Shown: positions 18,357-26,792 of the stretch, piece by piece | How positions within the stretch are numbered: the stretch's first letter is position 1 | How the letters are laid out: the number at the start of each line of letters is the position of its first letter | Assembly (NCBI GenBank): GCA_039986595.1 | Contig: JBDWQJ010000007.1 | Span: 1 to 64,000, forward strand | Length of the DNA: 64,000 nt | Reading direction: 5' to 3' | From: Lentilitoribacter sp039986595 | GTDB taxonomy: Bacteria > Pseudomonadota > Alphaproteobacteria > Rhizobiales > Rhizobiaceae | Notes under the pieces: generated by a model | Databases searched by the model: none | What the model was told of the DNA's origin: nothing | Seen by the model: only the letters and a program-made list of their open reading frames with translations | Translations under genes and position numbers: made by a program

Positions 18357-18725
18357 TTAATCGCGTGAAAGTCCTTTGGAATTTAAGTCCTGAAGGTAGT
18401 CAGACCATCTCGTGTCTTTTTCATCGATTAGTTGCCGCAAATATGGCCAATTAAAAATACCTGTGTCATGCCCATCCGAAAAGATAATTCGGATTGCGTA
18501 TCGCCCAACGGGTTCAATATTTGTGATGAGAACATTGCGCTTGCCAATTTGGGGAACTTCTTGACCCGGGCCATGGCCTTTAACCTCGGCTGATGGCGAG
18601 GAAATGCGTAAAAATTCTGACGACAACTCCCCTTCAGTCCCATCATGATAGAACAATCGCATGATCCCGCGTTCTTTTGAAACGCGAATATCTTTGGGAG
18701 TATCGTTTGGATTGCTATCAGTCAT
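18357..18725 (-). CDS. DUF971 domain protein (GBBH-like N-terminal domain)
   Basis: This 122-residue protein corresponds to a stand-alone DUF971 / gamma-butyrobetaine-hydroxylase-like N-terminal domain. LSSEFLRISSPSAEVKGHG, IGKRNVLITNIEPVGRYAIRI and FSDGHDTGIFNWPYLRQL are close to the family consensus. The ATG at 18725 begins MTDSNPNDT; an upstream in-frame ATG at 18746 gives seven more residues. A role with iron-sulfur proteins is suggested by its linkage to apbC, but the function is not established. Confidence 0.82.
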   Translation of the reverse strand: MTDSNPNDTPKDIRVSKERGIMRLFYHDGTEGELSSEFLRISSPSAEVKGHGPGQEVPQIGKRNVLITNIEPVGRYAIRIIFSDGHDTGIFNWPYLRQLIDEKDTRWSDYLQDLNSKGLSRD

Positions 18726-18947
18726 AAACCAGCGCCCATTTAGCACATTAAATTACGTCGTATTACATCTACAGTTAAGAACAGAATTACCTACTGTCTA
18801 GGGGGAATTGCGAATAATTTTCATTTGTTTGATGTGCCGCACCATGAATATAAAAATAATGCTTGAATGCGTGTAAAAATCCAGAGATGTTTGATAGGAG
18901 AGGCATCACGATTTTATAAAAACCTTAACCGCTGTTGAAAGGATGTA

Positions 18948-19559
18948 ATGAATATTCTTGGAGCTATAATTGCAGGTGGTCAGTCGCGCCGTATGGCGGG
19001 CTCGAACAAACTGTTTTTGAAGTTACAGGGAGAGTTTCTAGTCGAGCGCGCTGCACGAAAACTTAACCAGCAGATCAGTCAGGTTGTCATTAATCTCAAC
19101 AGCGAAGAAGATGTGCTGAAGTCTTTTGGGCATCACATCATATTGGATGAACATAATGATCATCAGGGACCATTGGCGGGCATATATTCAGTTCTAAACT
19201 GGGCACACCAAAATGGTGATAAAATTGATTATGTTATGACAGCACCAGCTGATGCGCCGTTTTTTCCTGATGACCTTTCAAAGGTGTTAAATGATGCTAT
19301 TGGTGCAAATGACATCGCCATTGCACATTATGATGGTTATCCGCAGCAACTCTTTGGATTGTGGTCGGTTAAGTGTTTAAAGGACTTGTCGCTCTTCTTG
19401 GAGAACCCAGACAATCGCAAAGTAATGTCGTTCATTCGTTCGAAAAACTGGATTCAAGTCGACATTAAACAACAGCGGATAGACCCGTTTATGAACATCA
19501 ATACTCCGGAAGATTGGCAAATGGCACAAGACATTGTTGCAAAGCGGGAGGATTATTAA
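18948..19559 (+). CDS. mobA: Molybdenum cofactor guanylyltransferase MobA
   Basis: This 203-residue protein attaches GMP to molybdopterin to form MGD. The nucleotide-binding loop is LGAIIAGGQSRRMAGSNK, followed by DHQGPLAGIYSVL and TAPADAPFFP with the metal-binding Asp, and a C-terminal FMNINTPEDW. GAAAGGA lies upstream of the ATG. It ends with TAATG shared with mobB, so the two are coupled. Confidence 0.93.
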   Translation: MNILGAIIAGGQSRRMAGSNKLFLKLQGEFLVERAARKLNQQISQVVINLNSEEDVLKSFGHHIILDEHNDHQGPLAGIYSVLNWAHQNGDKIDYVMTAPADAPFFPDDLSKVLNDAIGANDIAIAHYDGYPQQLFGLWSVKCLKDLSLFLENPDNRKVMSFIRSKNWIQVDIKQQRIDPFMNINTPEDWQMAQDIVAKREDY

Positions 19560-20068
19560 TGTCCCAAAAAGTATTTGGTGTTTCTGGTTGGAAAAATTCC
19601 GGTAAGACAACGCTGACCTCGGCGCTTATCAAGGAATTGACTGCACGTGGCTATCGCGTTTCAAGCGTCAAACATGCCCATCACAATGTAGATGTTGATC
19701 AGGAAGGAACCGATAGCTTTAAGCACCGTTCAGCAGGGGCAAGTGAAGTAATGCTAGCCTCAGCCAACCGGTTTGCCCTCATGCATGAAATTTCTAAGAA
19801 AGAGCGCGAGTTTGAGTTAGATGAGCTGCTTGAAAAAATGTCGGATGTGGATCTCATTTTAGTAGAAGGGTTCAAGTCTTCAGATATACCCAAGATCCAA
19901 ACCATCCGAGAAGTAAGTATAGCTAACAATGGTCCGCAGGCGATGAATAATATTGTGGCATATGCGAGCGATATGCATCTTGATACTGAGCTACCGGTGC
20001 TTGAAATTGATAAGGTTCCATTGATTGCAGACTTTATTATTGATTACATGAGCTTATATGTAAGCTAG
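19559..20068 (+). CDS. mobB: Molybdopterin-guanine dinucleotide biosynthesis protein MobB
   Basis: This 169-residue P-loop GTPase-like protein begins KVFGVSGWKNSGKTTL (Walker A), with VSSVKHAHHNVDVDQEGTDSFKHRSAGA as the characteristic following block and LILVEGFKSSDIPKIQ as the Walker B region. It assists MobA or insertion of the cofactor into enzymes. The start at 19559 follows the GGGAGG in the end of mobA. Its last 4 nt overlap the end of the convergent hydroxyacid oxidase gene. Confidence 0.92.
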   Translation: MSQKVFGVSGWKNSGKTTLTSALIKELTARGYRVSSVKHAHHNVDVDQEGTDSFKHRSAGASEVMLASANRFALMHEISKKEREFELDELLEKMSDVDLILVEGFKSSDIPKIQTIREVSIANNGPQAMNNIVAYASDMHLDTELPVLEIDKVPLIADFIIDYMSLYVS

Positions 20069-21186
20069 TACTTACATAATGAATCTTTGGAAACCGCGCT
20101 AATATCTTTAAGACCCAGTTGTGCGAGAGAAATACTTATATCTGACGCCACGTTATCTGTATATTCTGTAAGTCCATACTTACCATTTGCGGCAATAGCA
20201 TATGAAAATGCTCTGCCGAGGAACGCGTAATCCGCACCATATGCATAAGCTTTGAGAATATCTTCGCCCGAGCGTAGCCCGCTGTCAAAAAATAATGGAT
20301 AATCATTCCCGACCATCTTACGGATTTCTCGCAAAGCGTGGATAGGGGCAGGAGCGCTATCTAATTGTCGACCCCCATGGCTCGAAACTTGGATTGCATC
20401 GACACCGGCATCTTTAAGCTTTACCGCATCTCTGGGATCCAATACGCCTTTCACTACGAGGTTTCCTTGCCATTTTTCACGTATATCTTGAAGCAAATTC
20501 CAATCAGCACCGGCGCGACTGCTTGCGCGGTCAAATTCCCCAAATTTACCGCCAAAATTTGCCAGTTCTGGTTTGCCGTGGAACAAAGTTGATAATGACC
20601 ATTTTGGGTGAAGTGCAAAATCAATAAATTGAGGAACGCCGATCCTAAATGGCATTTTAAATCCGCGGCGTAATTCACGTGGCCGTCTTCCCACTTCAGG
20701 TACATCAACAGTTAGAATAAGTGTCTGATAACCAGCAGTTTTTGCGCGATCAATCAGCTTAAAGGAATCTTCTTTATTGCCACTAAAATAGAGCTGAAAC
20801 CAGGCGTTCCCTTCAGACATCTCGGCCATGTCTTCGAGCGATGTGGATGCAGCGGTTGAAACACCAACCGGGACATTATGTTTGGCTGCGAATTGAGCTA
20901 ACAGTTTGTCAGCGTCGTGACGCGCCAAATTGCACATGCCCATTGGACTAATACCAAAGGGTAGGCCGACTTCTTTGCCAAAGAGTTTTGGTTTTATATT
21001 GCGTTCGACCACATTATTTAGAATGCGTGGTTGAAGTCGTATTTTTTGAATTTCGTCGCGGTTATACTGCTCGCCAGCTTCAGTGCCTGCAGCGCCGTCG
21101 ATGTAATCAAAGACCATCCATGGGAGGCGCTTTTTTGCCAAGCGCCTCGCATCTTCGTATGAATGTATTCCACTATTTTGAAGCAT
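20065..21186 (-). CDS. FMN-dependent alpha-hydroxyacid oxidase/dehydrogenase
   Basis: This 373-residue protein is of the lactate/glycolate oxidase family. Family features are LPWMVFDYIDGAAGTE at the N-terminus, FGISPMGMCNLARHDADKLLA, LILTVDVPEVGRRPRE, VKGVLDPRDAVK with the FMN Lys, and the active-site VSSHGGRQLDSAPAPIHAL with catalytic His and Arg, followed by FDSGLRSGEDILKA. It oxidises an L-2-hydroxyacid to the 2-oxoacid. Lying just downstream of comDE in the same direction, it may generate the sulfopyruvate (or analogue) that ComDE decarboxylates. That pairing is inference. Confidence 0.85.
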   Translation of the reverse strand: MLQNSGIHSYEDARRLAKKRLPWMVFDYIDGAAGTEAGEQYNRDEIQKIRLQPRILNNVVERNIKPKLFGKEVGLPFGISPMGMCNLARHDADKLLAQFAAKHNVPVGVSTAASTSLEDMAEMSEGNAWFQLYFSGNKEDSFKLIDRAKTAGYQTLILTVDVPEVGRRPRELRRGFKMPFRIGVPQFIDFALHPKWSLSTLFHGKPELANFGGKFGEFDRASSRAGADWNLLQDIREKWQGNLVVKGVLDPRDAVKLKDAGVDAIQVSSHGGRQLDSAPAPIHALREIRKMVGNDYPLFFDSGLRSGEDILKAYAYGADYAFLGRAFSYAIAANGKYGLTEYTDNVASDISISLAQLGLKDISAVSKDSLCKY

Positions 21187-21200
21187 TATCTATTTTCCTA

Positions 21201-21220
21201 ATGTAAGTGGTTAATTACAT
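21201..21220. promoter_or_regulatory. Inverted repeat ATGTAA-N8-TTACAT upstream of the hydroxyacid oxidase
   Basis: ATGTAA at 21201-21206 and TTACAT at 21215-21220 form a 6-bp inverted repeat with 8 nt between, 15 nt upstream of the oxidase start. The size suits a LysR-type site or another dimeric regulator. A related ATGTAAATTTAA lies upstream of comD at about 22361. Confidence 0.4.
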
Positions 21221-21250
21221 AAGATGCAAATATGCTTCTCAATACGTGAA

Positions 21251-21814
21251 TTACGCGTTACGCTCAGCAACAGTGTTCATAAAGCGGTCACGAATAACAA
21301 CAGGGTCCATCGTAATCACTGGAACCTTGATATTGCCAGATTCGCATTTGCTGACGATGATCGTCATCTTGTCGCCATTCAGAGCGTCTTGAACAACCTT
21401 AGCTGTCTCTTCAGCAGAGCATTCAATAACGTTTTCGCAGCCACAAGCTTTTGCAACAGCAGTAAGCGATGTTTTCTTACCTGCATATGTTGGCTGATCA
21501 CCGGTTGATCCATAGCTACCATTATCAATGATCAAAAGGATAAAGTTATTAGCAACATTGTTAGCAATTGTTGGCAATGTACCAAAGTTGGTCAAAACCG
21601 AACCATCACCATCAATTGAGATGACTTTTTCTTTTTGAGCAAGCGCTAAACCAAGGCCGATAGATGATGATAGACCCATTGTACCCAGCATATAAAAATT
21701 GCTTGGCTGATCATCCATCAAGTGCAATTCCTGGCTTGGAAGACCAATGTTACAAACAACAAGCTGGTCAGAAATGATGGGCATAAGTTCTTTTAATACG
21801 TCAGAGCGGATCAT
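21251..21814 (-). CDS. comE: Sulfopyruvate decarboxylase subunit beta (ComE-like)
   Basis: This 187-residue TPP-binding C-terminal-type domain carries the thiamine diphosphate motif GDGSVLTN...N (SIDGDGSVLTNFGTL ... LLIIDNGSYG). The half-size length and pairing with a separate PYR-type subunit are typical of ComE, which with ComD decarboxylates sulfopyruvate to sulfoacetaldehyde. AAAGGA precedes the ATG, and only 1 nt separates it from comD. A phosphonopyruvate decarboxylase is the main alternative, but those are usually a single chain. Confidence 0.82.
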   Translation of the reverse strand: MIRSDVLKELMPIISDQLVVCNIGLPSQELHLMDDQPSNFYMLGTMGLSSSIGLGLALAQKEKVISIDGDGSVLTNFGTLPTIANNVANNFILLIIDNGSYGSTGDQPTYAGKKTSLTAVAKACGCENVIECSAEETAKVVQDALNGDKMTIIVSKCESGNIKVPVITMDPVVIRDRFMNTVAERNA

Positions 21815-21815
21815 A

Positions 21816-22313
21816 TTAGTATCCTTTCCAGAATGAGGCGTCAGTTAGGATAGCGACAGGCTTGTTACACATGAATGTGTATTTCAAGATCTTGTCAAAC
21901 TCTTCAACGTCATCTTCGTGGTGGAAGTGATATGTTGGAATGTTTAGCTGTGCCAAAAGTGCTTTTGTATGAACAGCCATTTCTACCTGACAGGCAACTG
22001 GTTCACCAAGCTCACCGCGATATGAAATTAGCATCGGTAATGGCATGCGATAATATTGTGTCAATGTCACAAGCGTGTTGACGGTCACGCCAATCGCTGT
22101 GTTTTGCATGATGATCGCAGGACGTTTACCACCCATATACGCACCAGCGCACAAGCCCATGCCTTCGTCTTCTTTATTGGCTGGAATGTGATAAATGTCA
22201 TCACTTTCCTCAATTTTATCAATAACGCCAGCCAATTGCTTACATGGCACTGTCGTTACAAAATTGACGTCGTTGGCAACGAGGTCTGCAACTATTTTAT
22301 CATTTACGGACAC
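21816..22313 (-). CDS. comD: Sulfopyruvate decarboxylase subunit alpha (ComD-like)
   Basis: This 165-residue protein is the PYR half of a thiamine-dependent decarboxylase: DVNFVTTVPCKQLAGVID at the N-terminus, the catalytic Glu in NKEDEGMGLCAGAYMGGKRPAIIMQN, and LISYRGELGEP. The start chosen is GTG at 22313 because AGGAG lies 10 nt before it. A longer frame from ATG 22355 has no ribosome site. It is expected to form an alpha/beta complex with ComE in the cytoplasm. Together they fit sulfolactate or cysteate breakdown, although Xsc is not in the window. Confidence 0.8.
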   Translation of the reverse strand: MSVNDKIVADLVANDVNFVTTVPCKQLAGVIDKIEESDDIYHIPANKEDEGMGLCAGAYMGGKRPAIIMQNTAIGVTVNTLVTLTQYYRMPLPMLISYRGELGEPVACQVEMAVHTKALLAQLNIPTYHFHHEDDVEEFDKILKYTFMCNKPVAILTDASFWKGY

Positions 22314-22393
22314 GAGATTTCTGCTCCTATTTGATGAGATTATTGGAGTTATCATATAAATGTAAATTTAATTCAAGGCAAAGATATTTGACG

Positions 22394-22418
22394 ATAAGTA
22401 AAATATATTTTTACTTAT
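22394..22418. promoter_or_regulatory. 10-bp inverted repeat between lysR and comD
   Basis: ATAAGTAAAA (22394-22403) and TTTTACTTAT (22409-22418) form a perfect stem around a 5-nt centre. It overlaps the stop codon of the LysR gene and lies about 80 nt upstream of comD. There is no T tract on the minus strand after it, so an operator (T-N11-A-like, for the adjacent LysR protein) is as likely as a terminator. Confidence 0.45.
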
Positions 22419-23314
22419 GTGTTGATTTTTTCTGCCGATACAATGCTTTCAATTGTTTCGAGTAACTTATCGATTAATGTGGATTTGGAGCTGTTTTTAC
22501 GCGCCAATATCCCCAAAATACGACCTGCGGAATGATCGTTTTTTTCAAAGTCCAGCGGGATTTTGCGCAAGGATTTAAATATTGGGTCTGGAACGCATAG
22601 GTTTGGCGCAATTGATACGCCCAGATTATGCGAAATCATGCTGCTTAAAGTTTCAAGAGATTCCATCTCCATAGAAGGGCGCACAGATATATTGTTCTTC
22701 AGCAACCAGTCTTCTGCAAGTTGGCTAACAGACGCTCGGCGAGTTTGACTGATATAAGGCATGGTTTGCATGAGCTTTACGGGGTCGCTTTCGCTCACTT
22801 CTGGTGCCGTGAGCAATACCAGCTCTTCCTCTATGAAAGGCCGCCACTCCATATGCGCACCGACATGAGTTGGCATTGCAATAACACTTGCATCAATTGC
22901 CCCGCGTTCAAGTTGTTCATGCAAGTCCTCCGAAAGGCCAGGGACCACGCGTATATGCAATTCGGGATATGTTTCGATCAGCTTCTTAATCGATCGCGGT
23001 ATCAGTTCACGTATCACAGATGGCACGGCACCAATGATCAACTCACCATGCAGTTGCGCGGTGCCAACAATGTCATCCAGCATGGTGTCATAAGCTGCAA
23101 CCACTTCACGTGCTTTTGGAATAAAGGCTTTTCCAAGCGCATTGAGCTGAGGTGATTTTTGTGAACGATCAAACAAGTCCACTTGGAGCTGGTCTTCCAA
23201 ACGCTTCATCTGCTGGCCCACGGCTGCATGAGAAACATATACTTTCTCTGCAGCAGCGCTAAAGCTGCCATGATCTGCAATAGCGATCAGAGTTTTTAAA
23301 AGCGAGATGGACAG
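22415..23314 (-). CDS. LysR-family regulator with probable CTG start
   Basis: The frame encodes a complete 299-residue LysR protein. The first ATG/GTG-type starts lie at or after 23221, inside the winged helix, and would delete most of the DNA-binding domain. Upstream in the same frame the sequence reads SISLLKTLIAIADHGSFSAAAE and KVYVSHAAVGQQMKRLE, a canonical LysR helix-turn-helix. An in-frame TGA closes it at 23324-23326. The only plausible initiator is CTG at 23314, 7 nt after GAGG. The effector domain follows normally. The gene is upstream of comDE and the oxidase and probably regulates them. Confidence 0.8.
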   Translation of the reverse strand: MSISLLKTLIAIADHGSFSAAAEKVYVSHAAVGQQMKRLEDQLQVDLFDRSQKSPQLNALGKAFIPKAREVVAAYDTMLDDIVGTAQLHGELIIGAVPSVIRELIPRSIKKLIETYPELHIRVVPGLSEDLHEQLERGAIDASVIAMPTHVGAHMEWRPFIEEELVLLTAPEVSESDPVKLMQTMPYISQTRRASVSQLAEDWLLKNNISVRPSMEMESLETLSSMISHNLGVSIAPNLCVPDPIFKSLRKIPLDFEKNDHSAGRILGILARKNSSKSTLIDKLLETIESIVSAEKINT

Positions 23315-23343
23315 ATCAAGACCTCAAATATTGAGCGTGGAAC

Positions 23344-24138
23344 TTATATATCCAGCTTAACTTGATCTGCGACTTCTTTCAAACGACTTTCTGTTTGATC
23401 GCCGATTACCAAATATTGACCATCACCTTTGGACCATGACAAGATATCAAAACCGTTGATGTTGCTCGATTTAGTTTCACCTGCTCCCATCATTGTGCCT
23501 GAGCTGTTTTGGAAGCAAATTGCGATGACCGAACCTGCCTGATCCTTATACATCAACTGTGCAACGGGCTTGCCTTTAACAACCAATAACCGTGCACCTT
23601 GGAATTCAAAACCAGTATCTGAAATATCGGGAATTGAAAAAGGCAATCCGGTCGTATTACTCAACCAACCAACAATGTGATCGGCCTCATCCGCACCCAC
23701 CTCAACCAAATGGCGCTTTTGTTGGGCATAGATGCCGTGATAATCTGCAACGTGATGCAGCCATCCAGTTGTTTGCGCCACAGTTATCTCAGGTTGATTA
23801 GCTTCGTTGAAGACAAATCCACCAATACCGCCTGCGATTAAGAGCGCAATACCAGCTGCCATCGAGCGGAAGCTAAAATTACTGTTCGCTGCAATAGGAA
23901 CCGGTTTTGCACTCGGTTCAAGCTCAGCATTTTCAATCATGCTGATTAAATCTTCAGAGGTATCACCATCAAGAAAATCATCGAACTCTGATAATGCGTG
24001 ATCGTTAGCAAAGGCCAATTTTTCAAACTCTTCAGCAACTTTCGGATCTGTTTCAATAAGGTTGCGAATTTCTTCAAGCTGATCTTCAGGTAATTCCTGA
24101 TCAAGATATGCGCTTAATTTTAAGGATAGATCACTCAT
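23344..24138 (-). CDS. Transmembrane anti-sigma factor
   Basis: This 264-residue protein has a short N-terminal anti-sigma domain (LSAYLDQELPEDQLEEIRNLIETDPKVAEEFEKL), a single membrane helix (about residues 90-110, MAAGIALLIAGGIGGFVF) and a periplasmic C-terminal domain of about 150 residues. No zinc HxxxCxxC motif is seen, so it is a non-ZAS type. It overlaps the ECF sigma gene by 4 nt, the standard sigma/anti-sigma arrangement, and is expected to hold the sigma factor at the membrane until an envelope signal arrives. Confidence 0.85.
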   Translation of the reverse strand: MSDLSLKLSAYLDQELPEDQLEEIRNLIETDPKVAEEFEKLAFANDHALSEFDDFLDGDTSEDLISMIENAELEPSAKPVPIAANSNFSFRSMAAGIALLIAGGIGGFVFNEANQPEITVAQTTGWLHHVADYHGIYAQQKRHLVEVGADEADHIVGWLSNTTGLPFSIPDISDTGFEFQGARLLVVKGKPVAQLMYKDQAGSVIAICFQNSSGTMMGAGETKSSNINGFDILSWSKGDGQYLVIGDQTESRLKEVADQVKLDI

Positions 24139-24641
24139 ATGGTTTCTTCCCTTGGTGAAAGGGTTTCGCTGATTATTTTTCGCGCCCGATGTATACGGCT
24201 CATAACAGTGCCGACAGGGATATCCATAGCTTGAGCCGCTTCCTTATAGGTGAAGCCTTCTTTTGCCACGAGCAATAGCGTCTGGGATAATTCACTTGGC
24301 AGCTTCATGACAAGGCTGCCAATCTGGTGTGCAAACAATGTTTCGTCTGCATCACTGTTATCGCTTAAATCATGCGCATCTTCAATTTGCATCTGCCCAG
24401 CTCCTTGTCGTACCTTTCGTTTTCTCTGCTCACTAATCCAAGTGTTTCTCATAACCGTAAACGCCCAGCGATCCAGCGGTTGACTGGAGTCGTATTTATC
24501 CCATTTTGCAAGAGCCTGCGTGCAGGTTTCCTGCAGCAGATCATCCGCATCCGGTGATGACCGCGTTAGCGTCAAGGCATATCGTTTAAGCCTTGGCAAA
24601 AGCGCAATCATTCTGGTTTTAAATTCGTGTGGTGCTACCAA
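24135..24641 (-). CDS. ECF-type RNA polymerase sigma factor
   Basis: This 168-residue protein has region 2 (LLPRLKRYALTLTRSSPDADDLLQETCTQALAKWDKYD and RWAFTVMRNTWISEQRKRK) and region 4 (KLPSELSQTLLLVAKEGFTYKEAAQAMDIPVGTVMSRIHRARKII). It has no region 3 or extensions. The partner anti-sigma gene follows with a 4-nt overlap. A divergent exported TPR gene starts about 225 nt away, so the shared upstream region may hold an autoregulated promoter; no certain -35 element was identified. Confidence 0.92.
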   Translation of the reverse strand: MVAPHEFKTRMIALLPRLKRYALTLTRSSPDADDLLQETCTQALAKWDKYDSSQPLDRWAFTVMRNTWISEQRKRKVRQGAGQMQIEDAHDLSDNSDADETLFAHQIGSLVMKLPSELSQTLLLVAKEGFTYKEAAQAMDIPVGTVMSRIHRARKIISETLSPREETI

Positions 24642-24867
24642 AATAACTCACTACCAGCTTTGTTTTTCCCCGCCAGATCTTGATCAATTCTTAGTTTCAA
24701 AATCTGCCTGCGTATCTATTACGTATTAACTTAGAGAAATATTCACATAAAGTTGAAAATAAAAAATACCATTTTCGTGAATAATATCCAAACCCAATGC
24801 GTAATCATTTCGTAACCAACAACAGAACACAAGAAATTTTATGACGAAAATCGAAAAGGAACATAAC

Positions 24868-25407
24868 ATGATGAAAGCAATGACGATCGCACTTGCGCTA
24901 ACAATACCAGCCTCTTTTGCTCTTGCAGCGGGTTCAAGCAGTGATGAACCACCGAAGAAAACAAAAACTTCGATGGAATGTAAAGATGGCCAGGTTTGGG
25001 ATAAAAAAATGAAAAAGTGTCTGGATGCAGAAAGTTCACTGCTAACAGATGATGCGCGTTATGAAGCAGCGCGTGAACTTGCATATGCCGGCCAATATCA
25101 AAATGCTCAAGTTGTTTTAGCATCTATGTCTGATCAATCAGACACACGTGTTTTGACCTATTACGGTTTCACACACCGCAAGGCAGGTAATGTTGATCTT
25201 GGTATGGCTTATTACCAAAAAGCGCTTGCCGCTGATCCAAACAACCTTCTCGCACGTTCATATATGGGCCAAGGTCTGGTTTCTCAAGGCGATAAAGATG
25301 CAGCACGTTTGCAGCTTGTTGAGATCAATGCGCGCGGCGGTAAAGGTACATGGCCTGAAGTTGCGCTCGCAAATGCGATTGAAAGCGGCAAAGGCTATAG
25401 CTACTAA
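24868..25407 (+). CDS. Exported TPR protein
   Basis: This 179-residue protein has a signal peptide (MMKAMTIALALTIPASFALAAG). The start at 24868 has AAAGGA 7 nt upstream. The mature part begins with a CKDGQVWDKKMKKC segment, a two-cysteine motif likely disulfide-bonded, followed by tetratricopeptide repeats (RVLTYYGFTHRKAGNVDLGMAYYQKALAADPNNLLARSYMGQGL). It is periplasmic. It lies divergent to the ECF sigma gene and may belong to its regulon. Function unknown. Confidence 0.8.
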   Translation: MMKAMTIALALTIPASFALAAGSSSDEPPKKTKTSMECKDGQVWDKKMKKCLDAESSLLTDDARYEAARELAYAGQYQNAQVVLASMSDQSDTRVLTYYGFTHRKAGNVDLGMAYYQKALAADPNNLLARSYMGQGLVSQGDKDAARLQLVEINARGGKGTWPEVALANAIESGKGYSY

Positions 25408-25430
25408 GCAATTGTTTTCTTCAAATACAA

Positions 25431-25460
25431 AAGACGGCTCTCATCGGGCCGTCTTTTTAT
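25431..25460. terminator. Rho-independent terminator
   Basis: AAGACGGC (25431-25438) pairs with GCCGTCTT (25448-25455) and is followed by a T run on the plus strand. It ends the exported TPR gene, and its right edge touches the stop of the convergent monooxygenase gene. Confidence 0.85.
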
Positions 25461-25741
25461 ATGCGGGTAAAAATCTGTACTTTTTTGTCAGAAATCATAT
25501 CGCCAACTGCCGCGTCAAACTCTTTAAAATGAGGCGAAGCAAGATGATCTTGAAATGCAGCTTTGTCATTATAAATCTCATACAAAAAGACGATTGATTT
25601 AATATTTTCATCAACGCACACATCAAATTGCTGACATTCAGGCTCCCGCTCAAAAGAAGTATTTGCATTGTTTAGCATCAATGGCATGAACTGATCGATA
25701 TATTCATTTTTGATATTAAAGGTGACGCACACAACATACAT
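25457..25741 (-). CDS. Antibiotic biosynthesis monooxygenase (ABM) domain protein
   Basis: This 94-residue single ABM/LsrG-like domain (dimeric ferredoxin-like fold) has VVCVTFNIKNEYIDQFMPLMLNNANTSFEREPECQQFDVC, then FLYEIYNDKAAFQDHLASPHFKEF, matching the family pattern of Glu-Cys-x-x-(Y/F)-D and ExxxxxxAxxxHxxxxHF. It is 16 nt downstream of the Gfo/Idh gene and probably the last gene of that operon. Such small enzymes isomerise or oxidise quinol-like or sugar-derived compounds; the substrate is unknown. Confidence 0.82.
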   Translation of the reverse strand: MYVVCVTFNIKNEYIDQFMPLMLNNANTSFEREPECQQFDVCVDENIKSIVFLYEIYNDKAAFQDHLASPHFKEFDAAVGDMISDKKVQIFTRI

Positions 25742-25757
25742 TTAATTATTCCATTAC

Positions 25758-26792
25758 TTAGATTGATAGCTCGATCTTGCAGCCAGTTTCTGCAGATTGA
25801 TAGGTTGCAGCTGTTGCCTTAATGACTGCAAGATAATCGTCGGCTTCGTTTTCAAATTCACACTTGCCCATAGCAGCTAAAATAATGTGCTTGTTCAGCG
25901 CCTTTACGCAGCCACCACCAAATGCATTGATATCAATATCTAGCGTGATCGGTATGATTTCAGATGATTGAGAACCGAAGGGTCTGAAGGTTATGTCTCC
26001 CATTCCATTGAGATCAATCGTCCCTTTTTCACCTTCAATCTGCATAATGCCCATCGTACGGCGCAAATTATCAGTTGGATGATCGGATAATCGATTGCCA
26101 TCGAGTATAGATTGGCTACCGTTTGTATGGTTCATGATCACCAAACCGCAATCTTCCCCTGCAATCACAGGGTTTAATTTGCGAATATCTGCATAAACAT
26201 TCTCAATGTCACCTGACATCCAACGAAACAGATCGATGAAATGCACTCCAGTTTCATGTATTAAAAGGCGCGGCATTTTTTGAAATGCTGGCTGACGAGA
26301 AAGATAAGCATCCGGGCCACGGCCATCGCCTGGTCGTAAGTAAAATCTTGTCTGATAAATTTTACCTAAACCATCTCCGTCGATAAAGGTCTTAATTGTG
26401 CGATACCAAGGTTGGAAACGAAAATTCTCATGAATGAAAATTCGGCAACCGTACTCTTTCGCAAACGCAATTGCTTCTTCTGCTTCTTCCACGCTCTGAC
26501 AAAAGGGCTTCTGGCAGATAATGATTTTATCTTTAGCCGCGAGTTTTTTGATGAGAGCAAAATGCGATGGAGGTGGTGTTACAATATCAATAATATCGGG
26601 ATTGGCTGCAATGATTTCACCGAGATCATTGCAGACCTCAATACCATATTTCTCGTTCGCCCACGCACGACGTTCATCACTTATATCGCAAGCAGTAACA
26701 AGGTTTGAACCCTCTAGTTCCATCCAAGCATCTAGATGAAATTCTGAGAAATATCCAAGGCCAACAACAGCGACCTTTAACGCATTGCTCAT
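25758..26792 (-). CDS. Gfo/Idh/MocA family oxidoreductase
   Basis: This 344-residue NAD(P)-dependent sugar or sugar-acid dehydrogenase has the Rossmann start VAVVGLGYFSEFHLDAW (GxGxxS type), the EKP-equivalent CQKPFCQSVEEAEEA, and a C-terminal alpha/beta domain with LIHETGVHFIDLFRWMSGD (GxHxxD motif with the catalytic His). It overlaps the upstream dehydrogenase by 4 nt. It is part of a GntR-controlled catabolic operon whose substrate cannot be named. Confidence 0.88.
   Translation of the reverse strand: MSNALKVAVVGLGYFSEFHLDAWMELEGSNLVTACDISDERRAWANEKYGIEVCNDLGEIIAANPDIIDIVTPPPSHFALIKKLAAKDKIIICQKPFCQSVEEAEEAIAFAKEYGCRIFIHENFRFQPWYRTIKTFIDGDGLGKIYQTRFYLRPGDGRGPDAYLSRQPAFQKMPRLLIHETGVHFIDLFRWMSGDIENVYADIRKLNPVIAGEDCGLVIMNHTNGSQSILDGNRLSDHPTDNLRRTMGIMQIEGEKGTIDLNGMGDITFRPFGSQSSEIIPITLDIDINAFGGGCVKALNKHIILAAMGKCEFENEADDYLAVIKATAATYQSAETGCKIELSI

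Noticed and set aside
18948..20068. mobA/mobB as plasmid mobilization genes
   Set aside because: Sequence motifs show the molybdenum-cofactor MobA and MobB; the mobilization genes are at 31.5-33.6 kb.
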